Below the pieces are notes generated by a model. The model searched no databases. It was not told the DNA's origin and saw only the letters and a program-made list of their open reading frames with translations. From IMG/VR virus record IMGVR_UViG_3300035698_010104, positions 1 through 30,484 of that record: DNA of 30,484 nucleotides, one strand, 5' to 3'. Positions 11,914 through 19,975 of this stretch are shown one piece after another. Source of the DNA: a virus. Both the position numbers and the translations under genes were made by a program. The first letter of the stretch is position 1. Each line of letters opens with the position of its first letter.

Positions 11914-12114
11914 ATGTTTAAATACATTAATGAGAGAATTAAAAAGTTCAGTTTAACTGATCTTAAATTAATTCAATTGGCAACTATTTGTGCTTGTGGT
12001 ATTCTCTTTACTTACGTTCCTGTAATTTTGGATTTCGTTCCATTACATGCTTGGATCGCAGTAGGAGCCTTAGCACTTATTAAACCGCTAATATCATTCT
12101 TTTTTAAGAAATAA
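11914..12114 (+). CDS. Small two-helix membrane protein (holin-like)
   Basis: 66 aa. Basic N-terminus (INERIKKFSLTDLK), membrane helix 1 about residues 20-43 (LIQLATICACGILFTYVPVI), short turn, helix 2 about 46-63 (AWIAVGALALIKPLISFFF), and a KK end. The topology suits a class II holin or another small membrane protein. Placement inside the packaging genes is unusual for a holin, so function is open. Confidence 0.6.
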   Translation: MFKYINERIKKFSLTDLKLIQLATICACGILFTYVPVILDFVPLHAWIAVGALALIKPLISFFFKK

Positions 12115-12115
12115 T

Positions 12116-12223
12116 ATGGGAAAAACAATAAGAGGAAAAAGAGATGGGACTGGTCCTTTTAAGGGAAGTCCACGAAAAATTGGCAGACGAAAAGCTGTTG
12201 GAGAAAAATGTCCTAAAAAATAA
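12116..12223 (+). CDS. Basic mini-protein, 35 aa
   Basis: MGKTIRGKRDGTGPFKGSPR then KIGRRKAVGEKCPKK; very rich in Gly, Lys and Arg. Start in the TAATATG context used by most neighbours; stop TAA directly before the next TAATATG. The pattern GKRDGTGPFKGS with CPKK is common among tiny basic phage proteins. Possibly nucleic-acid binding (inference). Confidence 0.6.
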   Translation: MGKTIRGKRDGTGPFKGSPRKIGRRKAVGEKCPKK

Positions 12224-12224
12224 T

Positions 12225-12356
12225 ATGCCATTTACAAAAATATTATTTGGTAAAAATAAGGGAAAATATAAGAGTCCTTCTGGCAAGGTATTTACTTCTA
12301 AACAAGTAAAATTATACTATGTTAAGGATGGTTTCCTTAAAAAGAAAAAAGAATGA
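12225..12356 (+). CDS. Basic mini-protein, 43 aa
   Basis: MPFTKILFGKNKGKYKSPSG followed by KVFTSKQVKLYYVKDGFLKK. The SPSGKxFTxKQVxLYY pattern suggests a conserved small fold. The frame is open further upstream, but the ATG at 12225 follows the neighbour's stop as TAATATG. The stop overlaps the large terminase start (ATGA at 12353). Confidence 0.65.
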   Translation: MPFTKILFGKNKGKYKSPSGKVFTSKQVKLYYVKDGFLKKKKE

Positions 12357-13051
12357 AGGATGTAAAATATTTACAAAAGCTAAATAAATCAGTGGACCTA
12401 CAAGATTTAGAGTGGAGTAAGTGTTATAATGATCCTTATTACTGGCTTACGAATTGGGCATTTACACTAGATGTACATGACCAAGAAAAACCAATTAAAC
12501 CATTTCCTGAAAAGGAATATATACGAATCATTGTAGACGAATGGGTTGATTACCCGCTATTAATGATAGCAAAGAGTCGTCAAATGATGGTATCTTGGTT
12601 ATTTACCGCACTTTATTTGTGGGATACACAATTTCATGAAGGAAGATTAACCTTCTTTCAATCCAAAAAGTCAGACGATGCTAACGATTTAATAAGACGA
12701 GCAAAGACTATTTGGGACAATGAACCAAAGTTTCTTAAAAGGTATTTTAGTGATGGAAGATTCTATGAACTAAAATGCAATCCTCAACATAATGGTCAAC
12801 ATGTATATGGGTTAATGACTTTCCCAGACATACATGCAGAGATCAGAGGAATTCCTGAGGGAGGAGATATAATTAGAATGCATACTGCATCTGGGATATT
12901 CTCAGACGAGGTAGGCTTCCAACCAGAGGCTAAAGCTGCATTTACTGCTGCTAAACCTACAATATCTTCTATGGGAAGATACACTGCTGTTAGCACGGCC
13001 GAGGACTCGACCTGGTTCGAAAATATGGTGTTCGACCGTATCGAAATTTAG
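12353..13051 (+). CDS. terL: Terminase large subunit, N-terminal ATPase part
   Basis: 232 aa covering the packaging ATPase only. DPYYWLTNWAFTLDVHDQ and the Q-motif-like region lead to LLMIAKSRQMMVSWLFTALY (about 73-92), the R-x-x-x-x-S/T-W Walker A variant of large terminases. A Walker B-like IFSDEVGFQPEA (about 181-192) has the acidic pair, and motif III is TAVSTAEDSTWFENM. It ends with TAG where family members continue into a linker and the nuclease domain. That domain is encoded separately at 13449. The two parts must associate, or be joined, for packaging. It overlaps the preceding gene by 4 bases. Confidence 0.88.
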   Translation: MKDVKYLQKLNKSVDLQDLEWSKCYNDPYYWLTNWAFTLDVHDQEKPIKPFPEKEYIRIIVDEWVDYPLLMIAKSRQMMVSWLFTALYLWDTQFHEGRLTFFQSKKSDDANDLIRRAKTIWDNEPKFLKRYFSDGRFYELKCNPQHNGQHVYGLMTFPDIHAEIRGIPEGGDIIRMHTASGIFSDEVGFQPEAKAAFTAAKPTISSMGRYTAVSTAEDSTWFENMVFDRIEI

Positions 13052-13078
13052 AACTATTATTAAAATTTATAAAAAAGT

Positions 13079-13447
13079 ATGACAAAAAAATGTATAACAA
13101 CAAAAAAAGATTTTGATCTTTTTGTTAAAGAATGTAAAAGGTATGAAAAAGAATTTGAATTGAGTAAATGGGATATTGCATATTTCCATGAACAAAAAAT
13201 GTCAGATGCTTTATCAGTATGTTCTAGAAGTAGATTATCTGATAGAACATTAAGTGTATATCTTTCACCAAGTTGGGGAATAGATCTTGTCACTGAAAAA
13301 CAAGTTAAGGGATGTGCAAAACACGAAATGCTACATTGTTTATTATCTGAATTAGCTTTAAATGCTGATAACAGATATGTTTCAAGAGATGCAGTATACG
13401 GTAGTGAAGAAGAAATAATCAATAAGTTAGTAAAGATCATAAAGTAA
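13079..13447 (+). CDS. HExxH metallopeptidase-like protein inserted between terminase halves
   Basis: 122 aa. The motif CAKHEMLHCLLSELALNADNRY (residues 79-100) holds HEMLH, the HExxH zinc-peptidase signature, with His82, Glu83 and His86, and acidic or Asn candidates downstream. Before it is WDIAYFHEQKMSDALS and a predicted beta region SVYLSPSW. Length and layout resemble small SprT/WLM-like phage metallopeptidases. It lies between two terminase genes with a TAATATG junction to the second. Possibly a maturation protease or only a passenger gene; no target can be inferred. Confidence 0.65.
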   Translation: MTKKCITTKKDFDLFVKECKRYEKEFELSKWDIAYFHEQKMSDALSVCSRSRLSDRTLSVYLSPSWGIDLVTEKQVKGCAKHEMLHCLLSELALNADNRYVSRDAVYGSEEEIINKLVKIIK

Positions 13448-13448
13448 T

Positions 13449-14438
13449 ATGTATCTTGATATCAATCAACCAGAAGTAATTAAAGGATTAAAGATTTGGA
13501 AGAATCCAAAGAACAGATTTAATATAGTGATGCTTCACTATACAACTGATCCAGATAAAGATCCAGAACTAAAAGGAAAGGATTGGTATGAGAATGAAAG
13601 GAGAGGTGTTCCTAAAGCCGATTGGAAAAAGGAATACGAGATTGATTTTACCACAAAGTCTGGTAAACTCATTTACGGCACAGAGTTTTGCGACTTTGAT
13701 CCAAAAATACATCTTATAAACTCATTTGAGTTGGGGAACAAAATTGAATACATACTAGGATTAGATTTTGGACAAAGAAATCCAACATGTGCTTTAGTAG
13801 GTGCATGGACAACGGATAACGTACTTTACATAATCGATGAATATTACAAACCAGCATTACCATCTGTTTCTTCCAGAGAAATATTCAAACAGTTTGACTA
13901 TTTAATAGGAGACACAGAAAGTAAGTCATTTTCTAAAAAAAGAACATTGGCTGATAATGCTTTTCAAATAAAAATCATTGATCCAACAACTAAATCTAAA
14001 AACAGATCTAAAGTTCGTGATGGAGAAGAAATACCTTACTCCATTGTAGAAGACTTTTACGATAATGGTTTAGATTTTGAACTTGGTATAAATGATGTTG
14101 GTGCTGGTATTACGAGGGTTAGGGAATATTTTCAGTTGGATGAAAATGATAAGTCTCATCTTTATATTTTTAAAGATAAGTGTCCTTATCTAGCGTGGGA
14201 AGTTCAAAGATATAAGTATAGGGAACTTACAGAGATTCAAGATAGAACAAAGAATGAATCTGAGGAACCTATAAAGAAAGATGATCACGCATGTGACTGT
14301 CTAAGATATCTTTTAATGACTAGACCACAACATCCATCTATTGCTCCCAAACCTAAAACTAAAATTGAAAAAGATATAGAAAATTTATTAAAACCCAAGA
14401 TCATTGCTCATGACTTTGATAATGATTCAGGGCTATAA
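13449..14438 (+). CDS. terL: Terminase large subunit, C-terminal nuclease part
   Basis: 329 aa. EVIKGLKIWKNPKNRFNIVM and LHYTTDPDKDPE correspond to the linker of TerL proteins, and WKKEYEIDF to the end of the ATPase half. The RNase H-like nuclease follows: ILGLDFGQRNPTCALVGAW (first catalytic Asp), a central VEDFYDNGLDFELG region, and KKDDHACDCLRYLLMTRP (final D-x-x-D-x-L-R-Y motif). It cuts concatemers during packaging. It begins in the TAATATG context after the metallopeptidase gene. It is not in frame with the ATPase part (offset +1), so simple readthrough cannot join them. Confidence 0.88.
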   Translation: MYLDINQPEVIKGLKIWKNPKNRFNIVMLHYTTDPDKDPELKGKDWYENERRGVPKADWKKEYEIDFTTKSGKLIYGTEFCDFDPKIHLINSFELGNKIEYILGLDFGQRNPTCALVGAWTTDNVLYIIDEYYKPALPSVSSREIFKQFDYLIGDTESKSFSKKRTLADNAFQIKIIDPTTKSKNRSKVRDGEEIPYSIVEDFYDNGLDFELGINDVGAGITRVREYFQLDENDKSHLYIFKDKCPYLAWEVQRYKYRELTEIQDRTKNESEEPIKKDDHACDCLRYLLMTRPQHPSIAPKPKTKIEKDIENLLKPKIIAHDFDNDSGL

Positions 14439-14443
14439 AAAAA

Positions 14444-14653
14444 ATGGCAAAGAAAGAAGAAGCTAAGAAAGAAGTAACGTTTGTAGAAAGACAACAGCTT
14501 TATCAAGAAGAGCTGATTGCAATTTCTGAAAAGTATGGAATTGATTTATATGCTGCTAATGTTTTAACAAAAGCTGGCGAAGTAGTTCCATTAGTAAAAA
14601 TGTTCGATAGAGAGTCTGTTAAAAAACAAAAAGAAGATATAGTAACATTATAA
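14444..14653 (+). CDS. Small hypothetical protein, 69 aa
   Basis: Lys/Glu-rich helix at the N-terminus (MAKKEEAKKEVTFVERQQLY) and a second helix EELIAISEKYGIDLYAANVL. No family recognised. It starts 5 bases after the terminase nuclease gene, in the same transcription unit as GroES. Confidence 0.6.
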   Translation: MAKKEEAKKEVTFVERQQLYQEELIAISEKYGIDLYAANVLTKAGEVVPLVKMFDRESVKKQKEDIVTL

Positions 14654-14664
14654 AAGATGAATAT

Positions 14665-14949
14665 ATGAAAATAGAACCCGCAAAAGATCTATTACTAATT
14701 AAAAAACACGAGAAGACGCAATTAAAAGCTGATATAGTATTAGAAGAAGATGATGATGATAAGAAGTTAATCACTGGAGAGATTATTAGCCTGGGGTCAA
14801 ACCTTGTTGGTAATCCAAACTACTCCGATGGTGATACTGTTATCTTTGGACCATATGCTGTTATGAAGTTGGTTGTTAGTGGAGAAATTTATCACTTTCT
14901 TCATGTAGATGATATTGTTGGAACGTGTTCATATAAGGAGGATGTCTAA
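14665..14949 (+). CDS. groES: GroES-like co-chaperonin
   Basis: 94 aa, like host GroES (about 97). MKIEPAKDLLLIKKHEKT aligns with the GroES start M-x-I-x-P-x-x-D-x-x-x-I-x-K. The mobile loop ends with ADIVLEEDDDD where host proteins have GGIVL. TGEIISLGSNL matches R/T-G-E-V-x-x-x-G, and YSDGDTVIFGPYAVMKL matches V-G-D-x-V-x-F-x-x-Y. HVDDIVGT replaces the usual E-x-D-I-L-A. It should cap the phage GroEL at 16007, or the host one, as T4 gp31 does. Altered mobile-loop residues may tune partner choice (inference). Confidence 0.85.
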   Translation: MKIEPAKDLLLIKKHEKTQLKADIVLEEDDDDKKLITGEIISLGSNLVGNPNYSDGDTVIFGPYAVMKLVVSGEIYHFLHVDDIVGTCSYKEDV

Positions 14950-15526
14950 AGTAAATATAGTTTGTAAAACTTGTAGTAAGATTTTTAAAGATTATTTATC
15001 AAATAATAGAAAATTTTGTTCTAGAAAATGTTTTGAGTTTAATGAGAATAAGAATAAATCTGTTGCAAAAAAGAATAAAATAAATTCTATTGGTAATAAA
15101 AATTCTTTAGGAAAGAAACATACTAAAGAAACTAAGAAAAAAATTAGAGAGAAAGCAAAAGAAAGAATGAGAAATCCTATAAATAGAATGAAGTGTGCCA
15201 GATATGGAAAAGAAGCTTCTAATTGGTGTGGTGGAAAATCTTTTGAAAAATATCCTCAAGAATGGAAAGATACATTAAGAGATGCTATTAGACAAAAAAA
15301 CAATTATATTTGTCAAGAATGTGGTATTCATCAAGATGAATTAGGCACATTTATTGTACATAATGTAATTGTACAAAAAAAATTAGATGTTCATCATATA
15401 GATTATAATAAACATAATTGCGATCCAGAAAATTTAATAAGTCTTTGTAAAAGTTGTCATTCAAAAACAAACTTTAATAGAACTTATTGGTCTAAGTATT
15501 TCTCTGAATGTGATTACAAAGAATAA
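14942..15526 (+). CDS. HNH homing-type endonuclease
   Basis: 194 aa from the ATG at 14942. N-terminal zinc knuckle CKTCSKIFKDYLSNNRKFCS with CSRKC. A middle region KNSLGKKHTKETKKKIREKA resembles NUMOD3-type DNA-binding repeats. The C-terminal HNH domain has CQECG ... LDVHHIDYNKHNCDPENLIS ... LCKSCH, with His-His, Asn and the four zinc cysteines. A stand-alone mobile endonuclease; it sits between groES and groEL and overlaps groES by 8 bases. The AAGGAGG before the ATG is too close to act as a normal Shine-Dalgarno; an in-frame ATG at 14909 is the alternative start. Confidence 0.82.
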   Translation: MSKVNIVCKTCSKIFKDYLSNNRKFCSRKCFEFNENKNKSVAKKNKINSIGNKNSLGKKHTKETKKKIREKAKERMRNPINRMKCARYGKEASNWCGGKSFEKYPQEWKDTLRDAIRQKNNYICQECGIHQDELGTFIVHNVIVQKKLDVHHIDYNKHNCDPENLISLCKSCHSKTNFNRTYWSKYFSECDYKE

Positions 15527-15527
15527 T

Positions 15528-15797
15528 ATGCACGATGGAACAAGTGTTAGTCATGGTGCTAGTCTCGATACTTGTGATACTAGATGGTCAACTGGAACAT
15601 TATATATTGATGGTGAAAGTGGACGTGAGTTTACAGAACTTGAACCATATCTTGAAAATTTAGATATAAAAATATCTAATTTAAATGGAGATATTGATTA
15701 TAATTGTTTTAGAAACAAGTGTGTACAAACACTAGATGATTCTATAAAAGAGGCTAACAGAGAATGTCTCAAATTAAAAGATAAACTAAAAAAGTAA
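15528..15797 (+). CDS. Hypothetical protein with KEAN-x2-CL tail, 89 aa
   Basis: MHDGTSVSHGASLDTCDTRW begins a Ser/Thr/Asp-rich beta-like part, then NLDIKISNLNGDIDYNCFRN and the C-terminal helix DSIKEANRECLKLKDKL. That helix resembles the shared tail of three left-arm proteins. Start chosen at the TAATATG junction. Function unknown. Confidence 0.6.
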   Translation: MHDGTSVSHGASLDTCDTRWSTGTLYIDGESGREFTELEPYLENLDIKISNLNGDIDYNCFRNKCVQTLDDSIKEANRECLKLKDKLKK

Positions 15798-15798
15798 T

Positions 15799-15990
15799 AT
15801 GGATAAAAGAAGAAAAGAGTTTTTATTGTGGCAAGGTGATATTCCTTTGTTTAAAAAAGTTGCAACACACTATCAAGAAAGAAAAACAGATAAAACGAGA
15901 TATAAAAAAAGTTATGGCATATTTGTCAAAATTGTTAGATTTTGGAATGCCCTTATAAATTTTAATCCTAAGTTTAGGATACATACTTAA
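15799..15990 (+). CDS. Small basic protein, 63 aa
   Basis: MDKRRKEFLLWQGDIPLFKK, then HYQERKTDKTRYKKSYG and an aromatic C-terminus (FVKIVRFWNALINFNPKF). Basic and probably helical, perhaps peripheral to membrane or DNA. No family. Sits directly upstream of groEL. Confidence 0.55.
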   Translation: MDKRRKEFLLWQGDIPLFKKVATHYQERKTDKTRYKKSYGIFVKIVRFWNALINFNPKFRIHT

Positions 15991-16006
15991 TATGTACTAA
16001 AAAAAT

Positions 16007-17578
16007 ATGTTTAAAGAATTACTTTTCAACGAAGATGCAAGAAAGAAAATAATCAGTGGCGTTAATGTTGTTGCTGATGCTGTTACAAGCACATTGGGTC
16101 CTAAGGGACAGAATGTGATCTTTGAAGAAAGTAGCTACCCCACAATTACTAAAGACGGTGTTACCGTTGCCCAACAAATTTTCTTAAAGGATAAATTTGA
16201 AAACATGGGTGTAATGATTACAAGGGAAGCTGCCGAAAATACTAATAGAGAAGCTGGAGATGGAACAACATCAACAGTCACATTATTGAGAGCAATTGTC
16301 AATGATGGAAATAAGTATATTACTGCAGGAATGAATCCAATTCTTCTTAAAAGAGGAATGGAGGCTGCACTTAAAGATGTCGTAACTGTTCTTGAAAAAC
16401 AATCAAAAGAAATAAAAACATTAAAAGAGAAAGAACAAATAGCTACAATTTCAGCTAATAACGATGTAGACCTCGGCAAAATGATTTCGGGGGTTTTAGA
16501 AAAAGTTGGTAAGGATGGAATTGTAACTGTATCTAATTCTAATTCATTAGAAAATAGTGTTGAATATATTTCTGGAACAAAATTAGATAAAGGATATCAG
16601 TCACACATGTTTATTAATGATAGAAGAAGGTTGACTACAAATATGGAGAATCCTACTGTTATTGTTACAACAGATAGAATTACTTCACCTAATCAATTGC
16701 TTAAATTAATACAGAGTTTATTATCCGCTGGTAAGTTTCAAATAGTTCTGTTTGCACAGGCTATAGAGGGACAAGCATTAGCATTTCTTGTACAAAATCA
16801 TTTACAAGGAAAGTTTACATGTGTACCAGTAGAGATTCCAACGTTTGGAGGTTATCAAAGAGATTTGATTTACGATCTTGCTACATTGACAGAATCAACA
16901 GTTCTTGGTGAAGAAGACGCAAAGAATATTGTAGATGGAACATTTGAGGATTGTGGTACTGCAGAGACTATAATAATTGGTAGAGAAGAGACTGTTATAA
17001 GTGGTGGTAAGGGAAGTATTAAGAAAAGGATTGCTGAAGTAAGAACATTAATAGATGAAGAAAAGGATACCTTTAAAAAGGAGCAATTAAGGAAAAGGTT
17101 AGGTAGACTAACTGGATCTATTGCTAATATTAAGGTAGGAGCTGCTTCAGAAACAGAACAAACAGAAATTAGATATAGATTAGAAGATGCATTAAATTCA
17201 ACAAAATCTGCTACCGAAGAAGGAATAGTTGAAGGTGGTGGAGTTGCTTTATTAAAAGTAAAACAAAAGATAAAAGAACCAGAACTTACACGTGGCAAAG
17301 AGTTTGTTGCTGGATATAATATAGTTGTTAATGCGTTAGATAAACCAATTAAAGATATTTTAGAAAACGCTGGTTTACCATCTGATGCTGTTATTGCTAA
17401 GATTACAGAAAACAATAAAGGATATAACGTTTTAACTGATCAATACGAGGACTTATTTGAGACTGGAGTTGTTGATCCAACAAAGTGCGTTAAAAATGAG
17501 ATTATTAATGCTGTTTCTACAGCGTCTATATTGCTTACATCTAATGTAGCAATAGCTAATAAAGAAGAAGAAAAATAA
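16007..17578 (+). CDS. groEL: GroEL-like chaperonin
   Basis: 523 aa (host GroEL about 545). The equatorial domain is well kept: TSTLGPKGQNVIFEESS, ITKDGVTVAQQI, and NREAGDGTTSTVTLLRAIV with the catalytic Asp of GDGTT; later EEGIVEGGGVALLK and the C-terminal ATP-site Asp region (FETGVVDPTKCVKNEI). The apical domain (about 185-370) is divergent and shorter, for example GYQSHMFINDRRRLTTNMEN in place of GYLSPYF. The Gly-Gly-Met tail is missing (ends NKEEEK). Function: ATP-driven folding, presumably of virion proteins encoded next to it. A divergent substrate-binding domain suggests specialisation for phage clients (inference). Confidence 0.93.
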   Translation: MFKELLFNEDARKKIISGVNVVADAVTSTLGPKGQNVIFEESSYPTITKDGVTVAQQIFLKDKFENMGVMITREAAENTNREAGDGTTSTVTLLRAIVNDGNKYITAGMNPILLKRGMEAALKDVVTVLEKQSKEIKTLKEKEQIATISANNDVDLGKMISGVLEKVGKDGIVTVSNSNSLENSVEYISGTKLDKGYQSHMFINDRRRLTTNMENPTVIVTTDRITSPNQLLKLIQSLLSAGKFQIVLFAQAIEGQALAFLVQNHLQGKFTCVPVEIPTFGGYQRDLIYDLATLTESTVLGEEDAKNIVDGTFEDCGTAETIIIGREETVISGGKGSIKKRIAEVRTLIDEEKDTFKKEQLRKRLGRLTGSIANIKVGAASETEQTEIRYRLEDALNSTKSATEEGIVEGGGVALLKVKQKIKEPELTRGKEFVAGYNIVVNALDKPIKDILENAGLPSDAVIAKITENNKGYNVLTDQYEDLFETGVVDPTKCVKNEIINAVSTASILLTSNVAIANKEEEK

Positions 17579-17579
17579 T

Positions 17580-17852
17580 ATGAATGAATTAATTACTATA
17601 TTAGTACCATTATTTTGTTTTGTATTTGTAATTGCATTTATATTACTAAATCAAAGATTTGAGAAAGATAAGATGGAAGCAGAAAAAGAACGATTTAGAG
17701 AATTTGTAAAGGCAATTAAATCTAAAACATTAATCGATTATCAAGATTCAACAGAAGAAGAAAAGGAATTACCAGTTGAAAAGGAAGATGAGTTCGTTGA
17801 TGTTGAGAATGTTGAGGAAGAACGATTGATTAAAAGTTTAAATAAAAACTGA
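17580..17852 (+). CDS. Single-pass membrane protein, 90 aa
   Basis: N-terminal helix ELITILVPLFCFVFVIAFIL (residues 3-22), then a charged coiled region (FEKDKMEAEKERFREFVKAI) and an acidic tail. Type of topology seen in spanin-like or membrane-anchored phage proteins; function unknown. Stop overlaps the next start (TGATG). Confidence 0.6.
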   Translation: MNELITILVPLFCFVFVIAFILLNQRFEKDKMEAEKERFREFVKAIKSKTLIDYQDSTEEEKELPVEKEDEFVDVENVEEERLIKSLNKN

Positions 17853-18112
17853 TGAAAATAACGAAGGTTAAAGTTAAAAAAGTTATTCCAAACGAAGGTC
17901 TAGTTGGCTTTGCGTCGTGTGTATTAGATGATTGTTTATATATTGGGAATATAGCTATTTTTAGCAGATTGAATAGGCCAGATGAATATAGAATAGTTTG
18001 TCCTATTAAAGAAAAAGATGGAAAGAAAATTGCATTGTTTTATCCATTAACGTCTGACTTTTATTTTGAGCTTGAAAAAGCAGTGGCAGATGAATATAAA
18101 AAAGAAATATGA
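17852..18112 (+). CDS. SpoVG-like protein
   Basis: 86 aa, the size of SpoVG. MKITKVKVKKVIPNEGLVGF matches the SpoVG opening M-x-I-T-x-V-R-v-r-x-V, followed by ASCVLDDCLYIGNIAIF (A-x-x-x-x-L-D-D-x-x-x-x-x-x-I-x-V), YRIVCPIKEKDGKK and the C-terminal helix FYFELEKAVADEYKK. SpoVG homologues bind nucleic acid and are often found in phages. Here it lies directly before the portal gene with overlapping start, so it is made with head proteins. Regulatory or nucleic-acid role inferred. Confidence 0.7.
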   Translation: MKITKVKVKKVIPNEGLVGFASCVLDDCLYIGNIAIFSRLNRPDEYRIVCPIKEKDGKKIALFYPLTSDFYFELEKAVADEYKKEI

Positions 18113-19974
18113 TAGATTTACAATCTTTGAAAGAAGATAAAATAAAAGCAGGGAAGAGTGATGGTATTGTTGAATACATTAACAACCTTTATGATTCTAC
18201 TGCCAAAATGTATCTTAAACAACACAAAGATTGGTATCTTAATGACAGATTTGTTAGAGGAGACCATTGGATTGTTTATAACAAGACAATTAATAAAATA
18301 CAGGTTATTCCAGTATCGCAAGGCGAGGTTAGAAGAACTGTAAATAAAATAAGATCACAGCTAAGAGGTGTGAAGAATTTTATTAAGAGAAATCAACCAC
18401 GCTGGGAAGTACATCCAAATAATAGTACAGATGATGCATACGAAGAAGCTAGTAAGAAGAATAAGATTCTTCAAAATTATTATAGAACAAGAAGAATGAC
18501 ATTAAAAATGACAGAGGTTATTGTTAATGCATTGAAGTATTCTGTTGGTGTGTTAGAAGGTGGTGTTGTTAAGAGAAACGGAAAAGAATACTTAGATTTT
18601 TGGGTTGATAGCACATATGATATTGTGTTTGATCCATATACAACAAATATACAAGATTGTAGATACATTTTTAAAACATTTGTAAAACCAGTTGAGTCTA
18701 TTAGGAATAATCCAGATTACACAGTTGTAGATAAGAAACTTGCTGATAATAAAGAGGCTGCCTCAGAGTATAAGAACGTTCTTGAAATGGAACGTTATAG
18801 CAGAGAGAGCCATAAAGCAAGTAAAGATCTTGAAACAGCTATTGTTAAAGAAATGTGGATGAAATGGGAAGAAGATGGCGAAACAAGAATAAAGGTTATT
18901 ACTATTTGTGGTAATAATGTTTTAAGTGTTTATGAGCCAAAATATAAACGTTACCCATTTTTTGCATATAATCCCGAAAGGATTGGTGATTCAATTTATA
19001 GTGATCCCTGGATTAAAGACCTTATTTCAATGAATAAGTCTTTAGATAAGACAGCTTCACAGATTGAGTCTTACATACAAAGAATGCTTGCTGGTAAGTT
19101 TTTAATAAAGAATGGCGTTGAGGTTTCTAGTATTACAGACAAAGGAGCTGAAAAAATATATTATAAAGGAAATACAAAACCAGAACACCTTGATTTACAA
19201 CCACTACCATCTTCACCATTTAGTTATGTAAATAACTTAGAGAGATGGATAGAAGAGCTTGGTGGAACTAGAGAAGCTTCCTTAGGAAGAGTTCCTGGTT
19301 CATTACAATCTGGTAAAGCAGTTGAAGCCCTACAAGCGGCTGATGCTCAAACAGTATCTGAACCAGTAGAGAATTTAGAGAAGTTTTTAGAAGATGTTGC
19401 AGAGTTTATTTTAGAAGTTATTTCAGAATATGATATTTCATCAAAAGAAATAGTTGAAGAAGGAGAGAAAATTAAATATATTGGTAATTTACCAGAAGGT
19501 GAAGTTGCCCCAGAGGGTGCTTTACAAGTTAATGGAGAAGATGAGGTTAAAGTTATGATAGTACCAGAAATATCCTATGGTGATGACGCAAAGAAAGAAT
19601 GGTTAATGAGATTAGCTGAAGCTGGTATTGTAGATAAACAAACAGTACTTGAAAGATTTAACTTTACTAATGTTGCTGATATTATTGAAAGAGTTAAAGA
19701 AAACAATAAAGAAGAATTTAAACAAGAGATAGTTAAACAAAAGGAAAGTCATAGAACTGATGGTCAAGCACCAAATGATTCTGCTGCATTAGCAGACCAA
19801 GAGAACATGCAAATGGCCTCTGGACAAGAAGTGCCAATGACACCACAAGCTTTATGGGTTCCAGAACATACCCAACTTCACATGGCGTTTATCAAAGAGA
19901 ATAGAGATGCTTACGGACAGCAAGAGGAGTTATTTGATGCTCACATAACGGCAGAGGAAGGGTACGCACAATAA
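18109..19974 (+). CDS. Portal protein
   Basis: 621 aa, in the usual position upstream of scaffold and capsid genes. Typical features: N-terminal helices with WYLNDRFVRGDHW, VRRTVNKIRSQLRGVKNFIK (crown/wing region), DFWVDSTYDIVFDPYTTNIQ, a central RYPFFAYNPERIGDSIYSDP and SMNKSLDKTASQIESYIQRM (stem helices), and GSLQSGKAVEALQAADAQTV, which matches the portal motif (S/G)-(G)-x-A-(I/V)-x-x-L. The C-terminal region (about 545-621) is Gln/Met-rich. It forms the dodecameric DNA channel at the head vertex. Two terminase genes upstream and capsid genes downstream support the call. Confidence 0.88.
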   Translation: MIDLQSLKEDKIKAGKSDGIVEYINNLYDSTAKMYLKQHKDWYLNDRFVRGDHWIVYNKTINKIQVIPVSQGEVRRTVNKIRSQLRGVKNFIKRNQPRWEVHPNNSTDDAYEEASKKNKILQNYYRTRRMTLKMTEVIVNALKYSVGVLEGGVVKRNGKEYLDFWVDSTYDIVFDPYTTNIQDCRYIFKTFVKPVESIRNNPDYTVVDKKLADNKEAASEYKNVLEMERYSRESHKASKDLETAIVKEMWMKWEEDGETRIKVITICGNNVLSVYEPKYKRYPFFAYNPERIGDSIYSDPWIKDLISMNKSLDKTASQIESYIQRMLAGKFLIKNGVEVSSITDKGAEKIYYKGNTKPEHLDLQPLPSSPFSYVNNLERWIEELGGTREASLGRVPGSLQSGKAVEALQAADAQTVSEPVENLEKFLEDVAEFILEVISEYDISSKEIVEEGEKIKYIGNLPEGEVAPEGALQVNGEDEVKVMIVPEISYGDDAKKEWLMRLAEAGIVDKQTVLERFNFTNVADIIERVKENNKEEFKQEIVKQKESHRTDGQAPNDSAALADQENMQMASGQEVPMTPQALWVPEHTQLHMAFIKENRDAYGQQEELFDAHITAEEGYAQ

Positions 19975-19975
19975 T

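Noticed and set aside
13040-13450. Group I intron or intein between terminase halves
   Set aside because: No group I core elements found, and the middle encodes its own complete HExxH protein with start and stop; the frames do not join simply.
14909-14941. Upstream start for the HNH gene
   Set aside because: Would overlap groES by 41 bases with no better ribosome-binding site; kept only as an alternative.
16870-17415. 181-aa open frame opposite groEL
   Set aside because: Antisense shadow; the plus frame is an unmistakable chaperonin.
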